Shown piece after piece: positions 55,009 to 63,920 of a DNA stretch of 64,000 bases. The translations under genes and the position numbers were made by a program. A model generated the notes under the pieces. That model did no database searches. It was not told the DNA's origin and saw nothing but the letters and a program-made list of their open reading frames with translations. Numbering within the stretch: the first letter of the stretch is position 1; every line of letters starts with the position of its first letter. This stretch comes from Solibacillus isronensis (GTDB taxonomy: Bacteria > Bacillota > Bacilli > Bacillales_A > Planococcaceae), in assembly GCF_023715405.1 (NCBI RefSeq), contig NZ_JAMBOC010000002.1, positions 310,001-374,000 of the forward strand, read 5' to 3'.

Positions 55009-56511
55009 TTAAGAATAAAGCTCATCTAAAATGGCGATTTTCTTGGCGATCGATTCTTCAAATGTCAGGATATATGCTGCTGGATCTTTCGGGTTGTGGA
55101 ACTGTGTAATTTTGCCGGTCGTTGGATGCACGAACTTCGAGGAAGCTCCGCAGCCGATACCTAAAATAGTTTGCACTTCTTCCATAATGACAATATTGTA
55201 GATCGACTCTTCTTCCGGTTTACAATAGCCGACGTTTTCCAAGTTTCCTAAAATATTTTTCTGGCGGTATAAGTAATATGGAACATAGCCGTTTTCAGCT
55301 GTCCATTCTGTTGCCATTTGCATCATTTTCCCTACTGTATCACGGTCAGCTACTTTATACTTATCTTTGTTTCGCGTCATTTCCGATGCACGCTTAAAAC
55401 TGAGTGTATGAACCGTTAAACTTTCAGGCTGCATTTTAGCAGACTCTGCTAATGAATTCTCGAATTCTTCAATACCTTCATTCGGCAAACCGATGATCAA
55501 ATCCATATTGATATTATTCATACCGGAATTGCGTGATAGCCAAAACTTCTCAACCGTTTCTTCAACAGTATGATGGCGGCCAATTGCTTTTAATGTTTCT
55601 TGCGTATAGCTTTGCGGGTTAACGGAGATACGGTCAATGCCCCATTTTTTCAACACTTCGATCTTCTCAGGTGTAATCGTATCCGGGCGCCCTGCTTCTA
55701 CAGTAATTTCACGAATAGACTCTGGATTCGGGAAAGCATCGAACATTGTTTTATATAATGCATCCATTTCATGTGCTTCGATTGATGTCGGTGTGCCCCC
55801 GCCCCAGTAAATCGAAGTAATGCGCATATTTTTTTCTGTCAGCCATTTGCCCATTTCACGCAGCTCAATGTGAAGGCCATCGATAAATTTCTCTACGCGT
55901 CCTGCCTTACGATTTGACTGGATTGCATAGGCCGGGAATGTACAATATGCACACATTGTCGGACAGAATGGAACCCCAATATAAATTGAAATTTCCTTTC
56001 CAAGCTCATCCAAATCCGGAATCACCGTAAGTTGTCGCTCAACAATCGCTTTCATCAAAGCGATTTTCTGATCCGAAATTCGGTAATCCTCTTTTAGTAC
56101 TGCGGCAATTTGCTCATCATTCATACCGGCTTTCCGATATTTATGATAAAGCTTTGTCGGACGCACTCCTGTTAAAATACCCCACTGCTGAGTCATACCG
56201 GAATATTGTTCAAGTACATCAAGCATGACATGTGACAATGCACGCTTCATTCGGATGTTTTGTTCTTTTTCCGTTCCTTCTGTCTCATACTTAATCGAAT
56301 AGTCGCTCGTATATTCCTGCCCATCCACTTTTAACTTGGCAAATGTGTAAATCGTAAAAGTTTCATCAATAGACTTGTTAAATTCAATCGACATATCCGA
56401 ACCATCCTGCTCGATTTGAATAACGGAATCCTCGTAAAATAAATTGGCTATATGATTAAGAACACGTGTCCAGTCTTCTTTGAATTGCTCATTAATATGA
56501 ATCGTTTTCAT
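55009..56511 (-). CDS. hemZ: Radical SAM coproporphyrinogen dehydrogenase-like HemZ
   Basis: A 500-residue radical SAM enzyme of the HemN/HemZ family. An N-terminal domain of about 160 residues precedes the SAM cluster motif CPTMCAYCTFPAY, which binds [4Fe-4S] and SAM. GGGTPT follows. It was named for oxygen-independent coproporphyrinogen III oxidation, though in bacteria using the coproporphyrin branch the true reaction is debated. Single gene, away from hemEHY, with a terminator-like hairpin after it. Confidence 0.92.
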   Translation of the reverse strand: MKTIHINEQFKEDWTRVLNHIANLFYEDSVIQIEQDGSDMSIEFNKSIDETFTIYTFAKLKVDGQEYTSDYSIKYETEGTEKEQNIRMKRALSHVMLDVLEQYSGMTQQWGILTGVRPTKLYHKYRKAGMNDEQIAAVLKEDYRISDQKIALMKAIVERQLTVIPDLDELGKEISIYIGVPFCPTMCAYCTFPAYAIQSNRKAGRVEKFIDGLHIELREMGKWLTEKNMRITSIYWGGGTPTSIEAHEMDALYKTMFDAFPNPESIREITVEAGRPDTITPEKIEVLKKWGIDRISVNPQSYTQETLKAIGRHHTVEETVEKFWLSRNSGMNNINMDLIIGLPNEGIEEFENSLAESAKMQPESLTVHTLSFKRASEMTRNKDKYKVADRDTVGKMMQMATEWTAENGYVPYYLYRQKNILGNLENVGYCKPEEESIYNIVIMEEVQTILGIGCGASSKFVHPTTGKITQFHNPKDPAAYILTFEESIAKKIAILDELYS

Positions 56512-56643
56512 GTTATTCTCTACCTTCTTATGATATTAAATAAAAAATCTATCTCATTGTAACAAATATTAAGGTAGAAGAAAAAAAACATGTTTATTGT
56601 TAGTAAATTTAGTTGGGATATTGCCCTCATTATCCTCAAAATA

Positions 56644-56674
56644 AAAAGGAGCCACACAAAAGTGTGACCCCTTT
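56644..56674 (-). terminator. Terminator of yheA
   Basis: AAAGGGGTCACAC pairs with GTGTGGCTCCTTT (G-T pairs) around TTTT and runs into TTATTTT on the minus strand. Confidence 0.8.
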
Positions 56675-56679
56675 GAATC

Positions 56680-57024
56680 TTATAGTCCGTCGTACATTGC
56701 TTGGATTGGCTGTGTGATAATACGGTTAATTTCCTGAATTACTGCACTTAAAGCCATCTCCGCTTCAAGCATTGCTATAATTTTAGCGTTTTGCTGAGCC
56801 AACTGTGCTGTTTTTTGTAAAAATACATACTCTTCTTCTGTAATTTCTTCACCAGCATTTTGTTTGTCCTGCATCTTTAATTGAACATCGCGGAAGTTTG
56901 TGAATAATACTTTAGCTTCCTCATCTGCACGTACAGTTTCCACTGCGTTCTTTAAATTTTGAAACTCATCAGTCTTGCGGAATGTTGCTTCAAGTTTATT
57001 AATATCTTCATAAATATTAATCAT
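56680..57024 (-). CDS. yheA: YheA/YlbF-family protein
   Basis: Small helical protein of 114 residues (MINIYEDINKLEATFRKTDEF...; the family consists of two long antiparallel helices). YlbF relatives, with YmcA and YaaT, influence RNase Y and development; YheA itself has no assigned role. It is 22 bases after yheB in the same operon, as recalled in B. subtilis. Confidence 0.88.
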   Translation of the reverse strand: MINIYEDINKLEATFRKTDEFQNLKNAVETVRADEEAKVLFTNFRDVQLKMQDKQNAGEEITEEEYVFLQKTAQLAQQNAKIIAMLEAEMALSAVIQEINRIITQPIQAMYDGL

Positions 57025-57046
57025 GTAATATTCCTACTTTCTCTTT

Positions 57047-58192
57047 TTAGTTCGTCAAAAAGACGATTAACGCTTGAATGATCCCGACAAGACCACCAAT
57101 AATGCCGCCCAGCCATGTGATTAATTTCAGCTCTTTACTAATAATACCTAGTACAAGCTCTTCTAATTTGGCGATAGGGAAAGAATCTACCTGCTCTCGA
57201 ACGACTTCCGCTAAATTCAATCGCTTCAGTACGTCTTCGATTTTTCCTTCTGCTGCAATAAATGTTTTATCCATCATTTTAGGGAGCAAATCATTTGTAG
57301 CCCAGTCTTTTCCTTGTGGCCAATAGTCATTAATCGTTTTATCCAGGCGTGCCTCCAATGCCAATGCATTTTTTGCATAGCTTTGGATACTCGTTTCAAT
57401 CGTATCAAAGTTTACATCATTCATAAAGTCCATTGCCGGGCGATTTTTAATTTTTTCCCATTCTGTTGTGAAAATTCGATTTAAAAGTGCAGCTGTTCCT
57501 GGAGCTTTTAAAAACTTTATAAGTTCACGCTGTACTTTATCAACGAGTGATGTGGAGTCTCCTAAAAACATCTGGATCATTCCGCCAAATGAACCTTTTG
57601 TCGATAAGAAGTCATCCAGCATGTTTTTGATTGTCATCGTACCTTCTGGCGACATAAAATAATCTTCGCCCTTTTGCAATATCTGTACGACAGCCTCATC
57701 GATTTTCTGGTCCAGCATAGGCTCCAAATCATTCGGTAATAATTCACGGATCGATTTTGATGATAACGTATTTTTTACTTTATGGAATTGTAGGTGAATA
57801 AGTTCATCCACTTTCCCTTCCACTGTTTGCGGTAATTGTGTGAAACCCGCCAAACGAATCCAGTCATTAATCGTTTTTTCGTTAGTAAAAATTTCTTGCG
57901 ACACTTTATTTTGCGCAAAAGTTAATACATTTTCGCGTATTTCCTTTGATAAAAACTTTTTCTTAATTGTTTCGGGTGTCAGTAAATATTCCGAAACGGT
58001 TTTTCCTAACTGAATCGCCAAATCCTCACGGCGTTTCGGAATAAGCCCCGGTGTTAACGGCAGCTTCCATTTTTTAAAATAGATTGGCTTATAAGGTCTA
58101 AACAGCATTTTGATTGCCATATAATTTGTCGCTGCACCAACGACAGCCCCTACAACACCAAGCAGGAATAATAGCGAAATAAATTCTCCCAT
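57047..58192 (-). CDS. yheB: DUF445 membrane protein YheB
   Basis: A 381-residue protein with an N-terminal hydrophobic helix (LLFLLGVVGAVVGAATNYMAIKML, the Asn-Tyr-Met-Ala-Ile-Lys-Met-Leu signature of DUF445). A long helical middle and a C-terminal membrane helix (TWLGGIIGGLVGIIQALIVFL) follow. The start was placed at 58190-58192, where families begin, with GAGTGAG upstream. This removes 40 residues that would overlap the divergent yheE. Function is unknown; a spore or envelope role has been suggested for relatives. Confidence 0.9.
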   Translation of the reverse strand: MGEFISLLFLLGVVGAVVGAATNYMAIKMLFRPYKPIYFKKWKLPLTPGLIPKRREDLAIQLGKTVSEYLLTPETIKKKFLSKEIRENVLTFAQNKVSQEIFTNEKTINDWIRLAGFTQLPQTVEGKVDELIHLQFHKVKNTLSSKSIRELLPNDLEPMLDQKIDEAVVQILQKGEDYFMSPEGTMTIKNMLDDFLSTKGSFGGMIQMFLGDSTSLVDKVQRELIKFLKAPGTAALLNRIFTTEWEKIKNRPAMDFMNDVNFDTIETSIQSYAKNALALEARLDKTINDYWPQGKDWATNDLLPKMMDKTFIAAEGKIEDVLKRLNLAEVVREQVDSFPIAKLEELVLGIISKELKLITWLGGIIGGLVGIIQALIVFLTN

Positions 58193-58300
58193 TTTGCTCA
58201 CTCTTTCTTCATCATGTGTATGTTCTATTATTAATTTCAAAAAAGAAAAATTGCAACAATGTACTACTTTCTTGTACGATAAAATAGGGAGGGAAGTTTC

Positions 58301-58510
58301 ATGATTCAACATTTTAGCTATAAGCCATTATTTGAAAACAGTCAAATTCCGGGGTGGTCCATCCGCTTTTTCTATGAGCAAAAACGTTATGTAGCGGAAT
58401 ATTATAAAGATGGAAGCATCAAATTCTTTGGGGAAAGTCCTGCTGAAGAACAGAAAGAACAGCTTGAGAAAATGATTCACGAGTTAATGCTCTTTCATGT
58501 TTACGAATAA
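58301..58510 (+). CDS. yheE: YheE-family small protein (DUF5342)
   Basis: A 69-residue protein, MIQHFSYKPLFENSQIPGWS at the N-terminus and a charged helical C-terminus ending MLFHVYE. The family lies next to yheB in bacilli. GGGAGGGAAG precedes the ATG. Function is unknown. A strong terminator follows directly. Confidence 0.82.
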   Translation: MIQHFSYKPLFENSQIPGWSIRFFYEQKRYVAEYYKDGSIKFFGESPAEEQKEQLEKMIHELMLFHVYE

Positions 58511-58515
58511 AAAAG

Positions 58516-58552
58516 AAATGGGAGCCGTCGAATTTTCGATGCTCCCATTTTT
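58516..58552 (+). terminator. Terminator of yheE
   Basis: AAATGGGAGC and GCTCCCATTT, with an inner TCGAA/TTCGA stem, run into TTTA. Confidence 0.9.
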
Positions 58553-58851
58553 ATGCGCGTTTCGAGTAATCATAATTTAATAGCTGGCTGCAGGTAATTA
58601 TAGCTGCTGGCGTTTGCTAATTACTCTGCCTACTAAATTATCATTATCTACCATTTCACAGTAGCATAAATCTATTGAAATTTCAATTTTCTATCAATTT
58701 ATCCACATCTGGTAAATCATTCATTTTTTTATTATAGACATCAATCCCACTTCAAATTATTTCCTCAATTTTCAAATTCATAAATTGTTTTTTTTACGTA
58801 AATATTTTATGATTGTAGTATTAAAATTTTTTTAGGAGGTGTACTCTTTAT

Positions 58852-58923
58852 TTGCCACGCTCATTTGCGCCGCGAATAGGGAATATAGTTGGACGTAGAC
58901 ATAGGAATCGAACTAACCATTAG
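58852..58923 (+). other. Arginine-rich 23-residue leader ORF overlapping the CNNM gene start
   Basis: TTG start with the strongest ribosome site nearby (AGGAGGT, 58834-58840), encoding a basic peptide with GRRHRNR near its end. It stops at 58923, 35 bases into the CNNM gene in another frame. The rest of the 378-base gap holds AT-rich sequence and a loose inverted repeat (GAGTAAT at 58564 with ATTACTC at 58620). It may be a translated leader or chance. Confidence 0.3.
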
Positions 58924-60235
58924 GTTGATAGCATTTGCTATCTTAATTGCCGCTACGGCATTTTTCGTTGCAACTGAGTTTGCAATAGTTAAAGTAAGAA
59001 CGACAAAAATTGATCAGCTTGTAGCAGAAGGAAATAAATCTGCAATACGGGCAAAAAAGGTAATTTCAAACCTCGATGAGTATTTATCTGCTTGTCAGCT
59101 CGGAATTACGATTACGGCATTAGGACTCGGATGGCTCGGAGAACCGACTTTCGAAATAATTCTTCATCCAGTATTTGAGTTCTTTAACTTAAGCGGTAAT
59201 GTCACAACTGTTCTTTCATTTATTGTTGCCTTCTCACTCGTAACGTTCATACACGTTGTCGTAGGGGAATTAGCACCAAAAACTCTCGCTATTCAAAAAG
59301 CAGAAGCCGTAACATTAAAGCTGTCAGGATTTTTAATTCTGTTCCACAATATCATGTATCCTTTCATCCGTGCTTTAAACGGATCGGCACGTGGATTAAC
59401 TGGACTTTTCGGCTTAAAAATGATTTCTGAATCTGAAGAAGCGCACTCTGAAGAAGAGCTTCGCATGATTTTATCAGACAGCTTTAAAGGTGGGGAAATT
59501 AACCACTCGGAATACGAATATGTAAATAGTATTTTTGAGTTTTCTGATCGAATAGCGAAGGAGATAATGGTACCTCGAACTGAAATTATCAGTATTGAAA
59601 GAGGTCAAACGATTCGCGAAGTATTTGAAGTAATGGGCATTGAACAATATACACGTTACCCTGTTACAGATGGCGACAAAGACCATGTCATCGGCCTTGT
59701 TAATATGAAGCATTTATTAACAGCCTATATTAAAGATTCAGCAAATGGCGATAAGCTTGTTGATGACTATATGCAACCGGTGATTCGGGTAATCGAAACA
59801 ATTCCTATTAGTGATTTATTATTAAAAATTCAAAGCGAACGTATTCACATGGCTATTTTAATGGATGAATACGGTGGTACTTCCGGTTTAGTAACAATTG
59901 AAGATATCATCGAGGAAATTATCGGTGATATTCAAGATGAGTTCGATGAAGATGAAATTCCGGAAATACAGGAAATTGCAGAGGATCACTACATCTTTGA
60001 CTCTAAAATGTTGTTGCAGGAAATGAATGATATTTTAGGTACAACAATTGAAGATGAAGATATCGACACAATCGGCGGCTGGTTCATGACACAACGCTTC
60101 GATGTTCAAGAAGGCGATATCATTGAATCAGAGGGCTATAGGTTCAAAGTAACCGAACTCGATGGTCACCACATTTTGTATATTGAAGTAACAAAACTTC
60201 CGCCGTCTGAAACGACAGACGAGGAAATTCTATAA
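58889..60235 (+). CDS. CNNM/CorC-type transporter with CBS pair (hemolysin III-like family)
   Basis: A 448-residue membrane protein. The DUF21/CNNM domain (about 1-200) has four hydrophobic segments and the signature ATEFAIVKVRTTKIDQL. A CBS pair (about 210-335, MVPRTEIISIERGQTIREVFEV...HMAILMDEYGGTSGLVTIEDIIEEIIG) and a C-terminal CorC_HlyC domain (about 355-440) follow. Relatives export magnesium or cobalt. TTG start at 58889 with AGGG upstream is weak; the better site nearby serves a short overlapping frame. Confidence 0.9.
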   Translation: MDVDIGIELTIRLIAFAILIAATAFFVATEFAIVKVRTTKIDQLVAEGNKSAIRAKKVISNLDEYLSACQLGITITALGLGWLGEPTFEIILHPVFEFFNLSGNVTTVLSFIVAFSLVTFIHVVVGELAPKTLAIQKAEAVTLKLSGFLILFHNIMYPFIRALNGSARGLTGLFGLKMISESEEAHSEEELRMILSDSFKGGEINHSEYEYVNSIFEFSDRIAKEIMVPRTEIISIERGQTIREVFEVMGIEQYTRYPVTDGDKDHVIGLVNMKHLLTAYIKDSANGDKLVDDYMQPVIRVIETIPISDLLLKIQSERIHMAILMDEYGGTSGLVTIEDIIEEIIGDIQDEFDEDEIPEIQEIAEDHYIFDSKMLLQEMNDILGTTIEDEDIDTIGGWFMTQRFDVQEGDIIESEGYRFKVTELDGHHILYIEVTKLPPSETTDEEIL

Positions 60236-60245
60236 TCAATACAAT

Positions 60246-60287
60246 AAACCTCACTCTTTTTCCTACCGGAGAAAAAGTGAGGTTTTT
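60246..60287. terminator. Bidirectional terminator
   Basis: AAACCTCACTCTTTTTCC and GGAGAAAAAGTGAGGTTT form a long near-perfect stem between the convergent CNNM and yhcZ genes. Confidence 0.9.
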
Positions 60288-60321
60288 AATTTTATCTGAT
60301 TGCTATTTAAATTAAATTCGT

Positions 60322-60969
60322 TTAGCTTTCATTCGTCTCAGTCAAATTATGTTTTACAGCATATAAAGCGGCCTGAGTACGGTCCTGTACATGGAGCTTC
60401 GCAAAAATATTCGATATATGGGTTTTAACCGTTTTTTCCGTCACATATAACGAAGAAGCGATTTCCCTATTGCTTTTACCCTTTGTCAGTTCCGCCAATA
60501 CGTCCTGTTCCCGCGGTGTCAGCGGATTTAAAATATGGGGCTTGTTCTCATCTTCGCGCAGCCCTTCTTCTAATTGCGTAGTCGCTTCCGGATGGATCGT
60601 ATTTTCTCCGCGCATAATCTGACGGATTGATTCCACCAAATCATCCGGTTCAATATCTTTTAGCTGGTAGCCTGATGCCCCTGCATCCATTGCCGGCAGC
60701 ACATGGTCTTTATCTGAAAAGCTTGTCAGCATCAGTATTTTAATATGCGGCCAATTCTTTTTTATTTTTTTAGTTGCCTGGATGCCGTCCATCTCAGGCA
60801 TGACAAGGTCCATTAAAACGATATCGGGAGAAAGTTGTTCAACAAGATCTACTGCTTCTAATCCGTTTTTTGCTTCGCCTACAACTTCGATGTCCTTTTG
60901 AGTTTTTAAAAAGAATAATAACCCCCGTCTTACTACATGATGGTCATCTGCTATTAGTACCCGTATCAT
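60322..60969 (-). CDS. yhcZ: NarL/LuxR-type response regulator, YhcZ-like
   Basis: A 215-residue regulator. Receiver domain: DD at 8-9, phospho-acceptor Asp54 in VLMDLVMPEMDG, Lys in QLKDIEP. C-terminal LuxR-type HTH: LTPREQDVLAELTKGKSNREIA then VTEKTVKTHISNIF. ATG at 60967-60969 follows GGGGGGA; a longer in-frame start is rejected because it would overlap the kinase gene. It pairs with the kinase 10 bases upstream. Targets are unknown. Confidence 0.92.
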   Translation of the reverse strand: MIRVLIADDHHVVRRGLLFFLKTQKDIEVVGEAKNGLEAVDLVEQLSPDIVLMDLVMPEMDGIQATKKIKKNWPHIKILMLTSFSDKDHVLPAMDAGASGYQLKDIEPDDLVESIRQIMRGENTIHPEATTQLEEGLREDENKPHILNPLTPREQDVLAELTKGKSNREIASSLYVTEKTVKTHISNIFAKLHVQDRTQAALYAVKHNLTETNES

Positions 60970-60979
60970 CAAATCCCCC

Positions 60980-62092
60980 CTAGTATGGTAAACGAACAAG
61001 CAATTCTGTTCCTTTTCCAATTTCACTTACCCAATCTGCGGTGCCTCCAACTGCATGTGCCCGGTCAATAATTGATTGCATGCCGATTGATGGTATGCGG
61101 CGATGCGCCTCCACATTAAAGCCTTGGCCTGTATCGTTTATAACGAGTAATACATCGGTAGCGGTCACGTTGATATATATTTCCACAGTCTTTACACCTG
61201 AATGTTTACGTACATTATTCAATGCTTCCTGAGTAATTCGGAAAAGCGTTTCCTCTACTCTTGAGGGGAATTGAATGACCCCCGAAACATTAACCGTTAA
61301 TTTCAGGCTCAGCATTTCTGCATACACTTTGATTGCTTCAATGAGCCCGCTTTCCAAACCTTTCGGACGGAGCTGCCAAATGAGTGCACGCATTTCCGTC
61401 AAAGCCTCCTGTGTAAGCTCTTGAATATCTTTAAACGTTTCTTTAATATCCTGCTCATCACTCATCTCAACTCCTGCACGGGCTGTCAGTGTTACCGAAA
61501 AGAGCAGCTGGTTGACAGAGTCATGCAAATCGCGTGCTAACCGGTTACGTTCCTGAACAAGTGCAATTTCCTGCTGTTCATTTGTCAGGTAAATACGTTT
61601 AATCGCAGAACCCATCTGAAAGGCAACCGATTCAAGTAAATCTAGCTCCTCGTCAGAAAAGCGGACTGTATTTCTTGAAGCGACATTAAGCAACCCGAAG
61701 CGTTCCTGCCCTGACTGCAATGGTACAGTCGCATGATGGGTAATTTCGTTATGATCGCCTACATTTGCTGCGATGGCACTTTCAATGCGCTGGCATTCAA
61801 TAATATTCGAAGCTTTTTTTAATTCTTCATTGCGGAAACGGGATACACACCAGCATCCGCCCTTCTTTAAATAATGGCAATCGTTATGGCTAAGCGCATC
61901 CGGTAAATCCTGCTTCACTACAAGCTCCGATTTTCCTTTTTCATCGATAAAGAAAATCCAGCCTGTCTCGAATTTCGTACCGCTTAAAAATTTCGACAGC
62001 GCACCATTCAGCATCGGAATCATCTCTGTTTCCTCGTTTAACAGCTCAGCAATTTCTTTTAATATGGCAATATTCGATTGGTCTTTTGTCAT
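60980..62092 (-). CDS. yhcY: GAF-domain histidine kinase, YhcY-like
   Basis: Soluble kinase of 370 residues with an N-terminal GAF sensor (about 15-165) and a HisKA_3 dimerisation domain with phospho-His190 (RLARDLHDSVNQ). The C-terminal ATPase domain follows (N-box EALNNVRKHS, G-box DTGQGF). There is no membrane segment. The GAF domain contains Cys72, Cys80, Cys82 and Cys100 with His73, a cluster suited to metal, Fe-S or redox sensing. With YhcX and YhcZ it forms the gene set recalled for B. subtilis yhcXYZ. Confidence 0.9.
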   Translation of the reverse strand: MTKDQSNIAILKEIAELLNEETEMIPMLNGALSKFLSGTKFETGWIFFIDEKGKSELVVKQDLPDALSHNDCHYLKKGGCWCVSRFRNEELKKASNIIECQRIESAIAANVGDHNEITHHATVPLQSGQERFGLLNVASRNTVRFSDEELDLLESVAFQMGSAIKRIYLTNEQQEIALVQERNRLARDLHDSVNQLLFSVTLTARAGVEMSDEQDIKETFKDIQELTQEALTEMRALIWQLRPKGLESGLIEAIKVYAEMLSLKLTVNVSGVIQFPSRVEETLFRITQEALNNVRKHSGVKTVEIYINVTATDVLLVINDTGQGFNVEAHRRIPSIGMQSIIDRAHAVGGTADWVSEIGKGTELLVRLPY

Positions 62093-62181
62093 ACTGGCTC
62101 TTCCTTTGCAACTTCACTTTTCTCTATCATACCATTTCAATTAAATAGAACGCACCGCTATCCCTCTCATACTTTTGAATG

Positions 62182-62212
62182 AAAAAAATCCTGCTATCTT
62201 TTACAATAGCAG
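62182..62212 (-). terminator. Terminator of yhcX
   Basis: CTGCTAT and ATAGCAG form a 7-bp stem around eight bases; the minus strand ends in GATTTTTTTC. It sits 15 bases beyond the yhcX stop. Confidence 0.8.
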
Positions 62213-62226
62213 AATTCCCCTGTAAT

Positions 62227-63768
62227 TTATTTCAAATATTCCACGCGATATACGTCATGGCGTCTGTCTTTAAGGTGCTTTACGGTACCGTCTTGGCGTT
62301 GTCGGCGCAATATTTCCAGATCGACATCCCCGATCAATACCATTTCCAGGTTTGGACTCGTCTCTCCGACAATTCCATCTCGCGCAAATTCAAAATCGCT
62401 TGGTGCGAAAATGGCAGATTGCGCATATTGGATATCCATATTTTCCGTTTCAGGCAAGTTGCCGACCGTTCCGGAAATAACCGTGTAAATCTGGTTTTCA
62501 ATCGCTCGTGACTGTGCACAATAGCGCACGCGTAAATAGCCTTGACGATCTTCTGTACAAAACGGCGTGAAAATAATATTCGCGCCCATATCTGTCGCAA
62601 TGCGTGCAAGTTCCGGAAACTCGATATCATAGCAGATCTGAATGGCGATCTTGCCGCAGTCCGTATCAAATACGCGTACTTTATCACCGTTACTGATTCC
62701 CCACCATTTGCGTTCATTTGGTGTAATGTGAATTTTATACTGCTTTTCAATTGTCCCGTCACGTCTGAATAAGTAGGCGATATTGTAAATTTCCTCATCT
62801 TCTTCCTCAACGAAATGCGAACCGCCGATAATGTTGACATTGTAGCGGACCGCCAGACTTGTAAACAGTTCGATGTATTCAGGTGTATATTTCGTCAATT
62901 TACGGACAGCCTGTGAAGGTGATTTCTCATTTAAGAAACTCATCAGCTGCGTCGTAAAAATCTCCGGAAAGACAACAAAATCCGAGCCTGCATCAGACCC
63001 GACATCCACAAAGTATTCGCACTGTTTCGCAAAGTCTTCGAAAGAATCGATCGCGCGCATCATATATTGCACAACACAAATACGCACTGGATAACTTGTC
63101 TTGAAATGACGTTTTGTCAGTGGACGATAATCCACGTTGTTCCATTCCATTAATGTCGCATACTTGCCCGAAGCTCTATCGTCCGGCAGATAGTTTGGAT
63201 TGATACGCATTAAAATAAAGCCGTTCATCATCTGGAATGTCAGCACCGGGTCATATATTTTATGGCGGCTTACCGCATCCACATAATCACGCGGACTCAT
63301 TTCATCCGAATGGACATGGTAGTTTGGAATACGGCCGCCAATAATGATGGATTTTAAATTAAGTGTTCGTGCCAGGTCTTTCCGCGCCTCATAAAGCCTT
63401 TGACCGACTTTCATACGTCGATATGCCGGGTGTACCATTACTTCAATTCCGTACAGATTATAGCCATCCGGATTGTGGTTTGTAATAAAGCCATTGTCGG
63501 TAATATCATTCCATGTATGGCGGTCATCGTATTCATCGAAATTAATGCGCAAACTTGAGCAGGAACCGATTACTTTCCCATCAAGCTCGGCCACCATTTG
63601 ACCCTCAGGAAAAATCGTTAAATGGCTGTATAAATGCGCTCGTTCCCATGGTTCCATACCTGGAAAGCATATACGCTGAATTTCTAATATCGAGTCAATA
63701 TCCTCTGTTGTCATATTTCGGATAATCATTGGTTTTTCAAATTGGGACATATCTAATGAATCTGTCAT
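62227..63768 (-). CDS. yhcX: GNAT acetyltransferase fused to a nitrilase-family hydrolase, YhcX-like
   Basis: A two-domain cytosolic protein of 513 residues, the length recalled for B. subtilis YhcX. The N-terminal GNAT domain (about 10-195) has the acetyl-CoA loop HPAYRRMKVGQRLYEARKDL. The C-terminal carbon-nitrogen hydrolase (about 220-500) has a full Glu-Lys-Cys triad: VFPEIF, YKIHITPNERKWW and QICYDIEFPELAR. The substrate is unknown. ATG at 63766-63768 has GGAGGGGGAG upstream. It precedes the YhcYZ genes on the same strand, with a terminator between. Confidence 0.92.
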   Translation of the reverse strand: MTDSLDMSQFEKPMIIRNMTTEDIDSILEIQRICFPGMEPWERAHLYSHLTIFPEGQMVAELDGKVIGSCSSLRINFDEYDDRHTWNDITDNGFITNHNPDGYNLYGIEVMVHPAYRRMKVGQRLYEARKDLARTLNLKSIIIGGRIPNYHVHSDEMSPRDYVDAVSRHKIYDPVLTFQMMNGFILMRINPNYLPDDRASGKYATLMEWNNVDYRPLTKRHFKTSYPVRICVVQYMMRAIDSFEDFAKQCEYFVDVGSDAGSDFVVFPEIFTTQLMSFLNEKSPSQAVRKLTKYTPEYIELFTSLAVRYNVNIIGGSHFVEEEDEEIYNIAYLFRRDGTIEKQYKIHITPNERKWWGISNGDKVRVFDTDCGKIAIQICYDIEFPELARIATDMGANIIFTPFCTEDRQGYLRVRYCAQSRAIENQIYTVISGTVGNLPETENMDIQYAQSAIFAPSDFEFARDGIVGETSPNLEMVLIGDVDLEILRRQRQDGTVKHLKDRRHDVYRVEYLK

Positions 63769-63920
63769 GCAAAACTCCCCCTCCATATTTAACTTTCCTT
63801 TTAATAGCCTTTGATAAACGTAGTAATTTACTTTTTCTCGAATTCAAACTATAATCAATGAGAATAAATATGAAAAACTTCTGCCGATAGAAGTTAAAAT
63901 TTGAATATCGAGGTAGCACT

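Noticed and set aside
58564..58626. Loose inverted repeat GAGTAAT...ATTACTC with internal AGCTGGC/AGCTGCTGGC repeats
   Set aside because: The outer stem is only 7 bp with a long unpaired interior; not enough to call a regulatory RNA, so it is mentioned only under the leader ORF.
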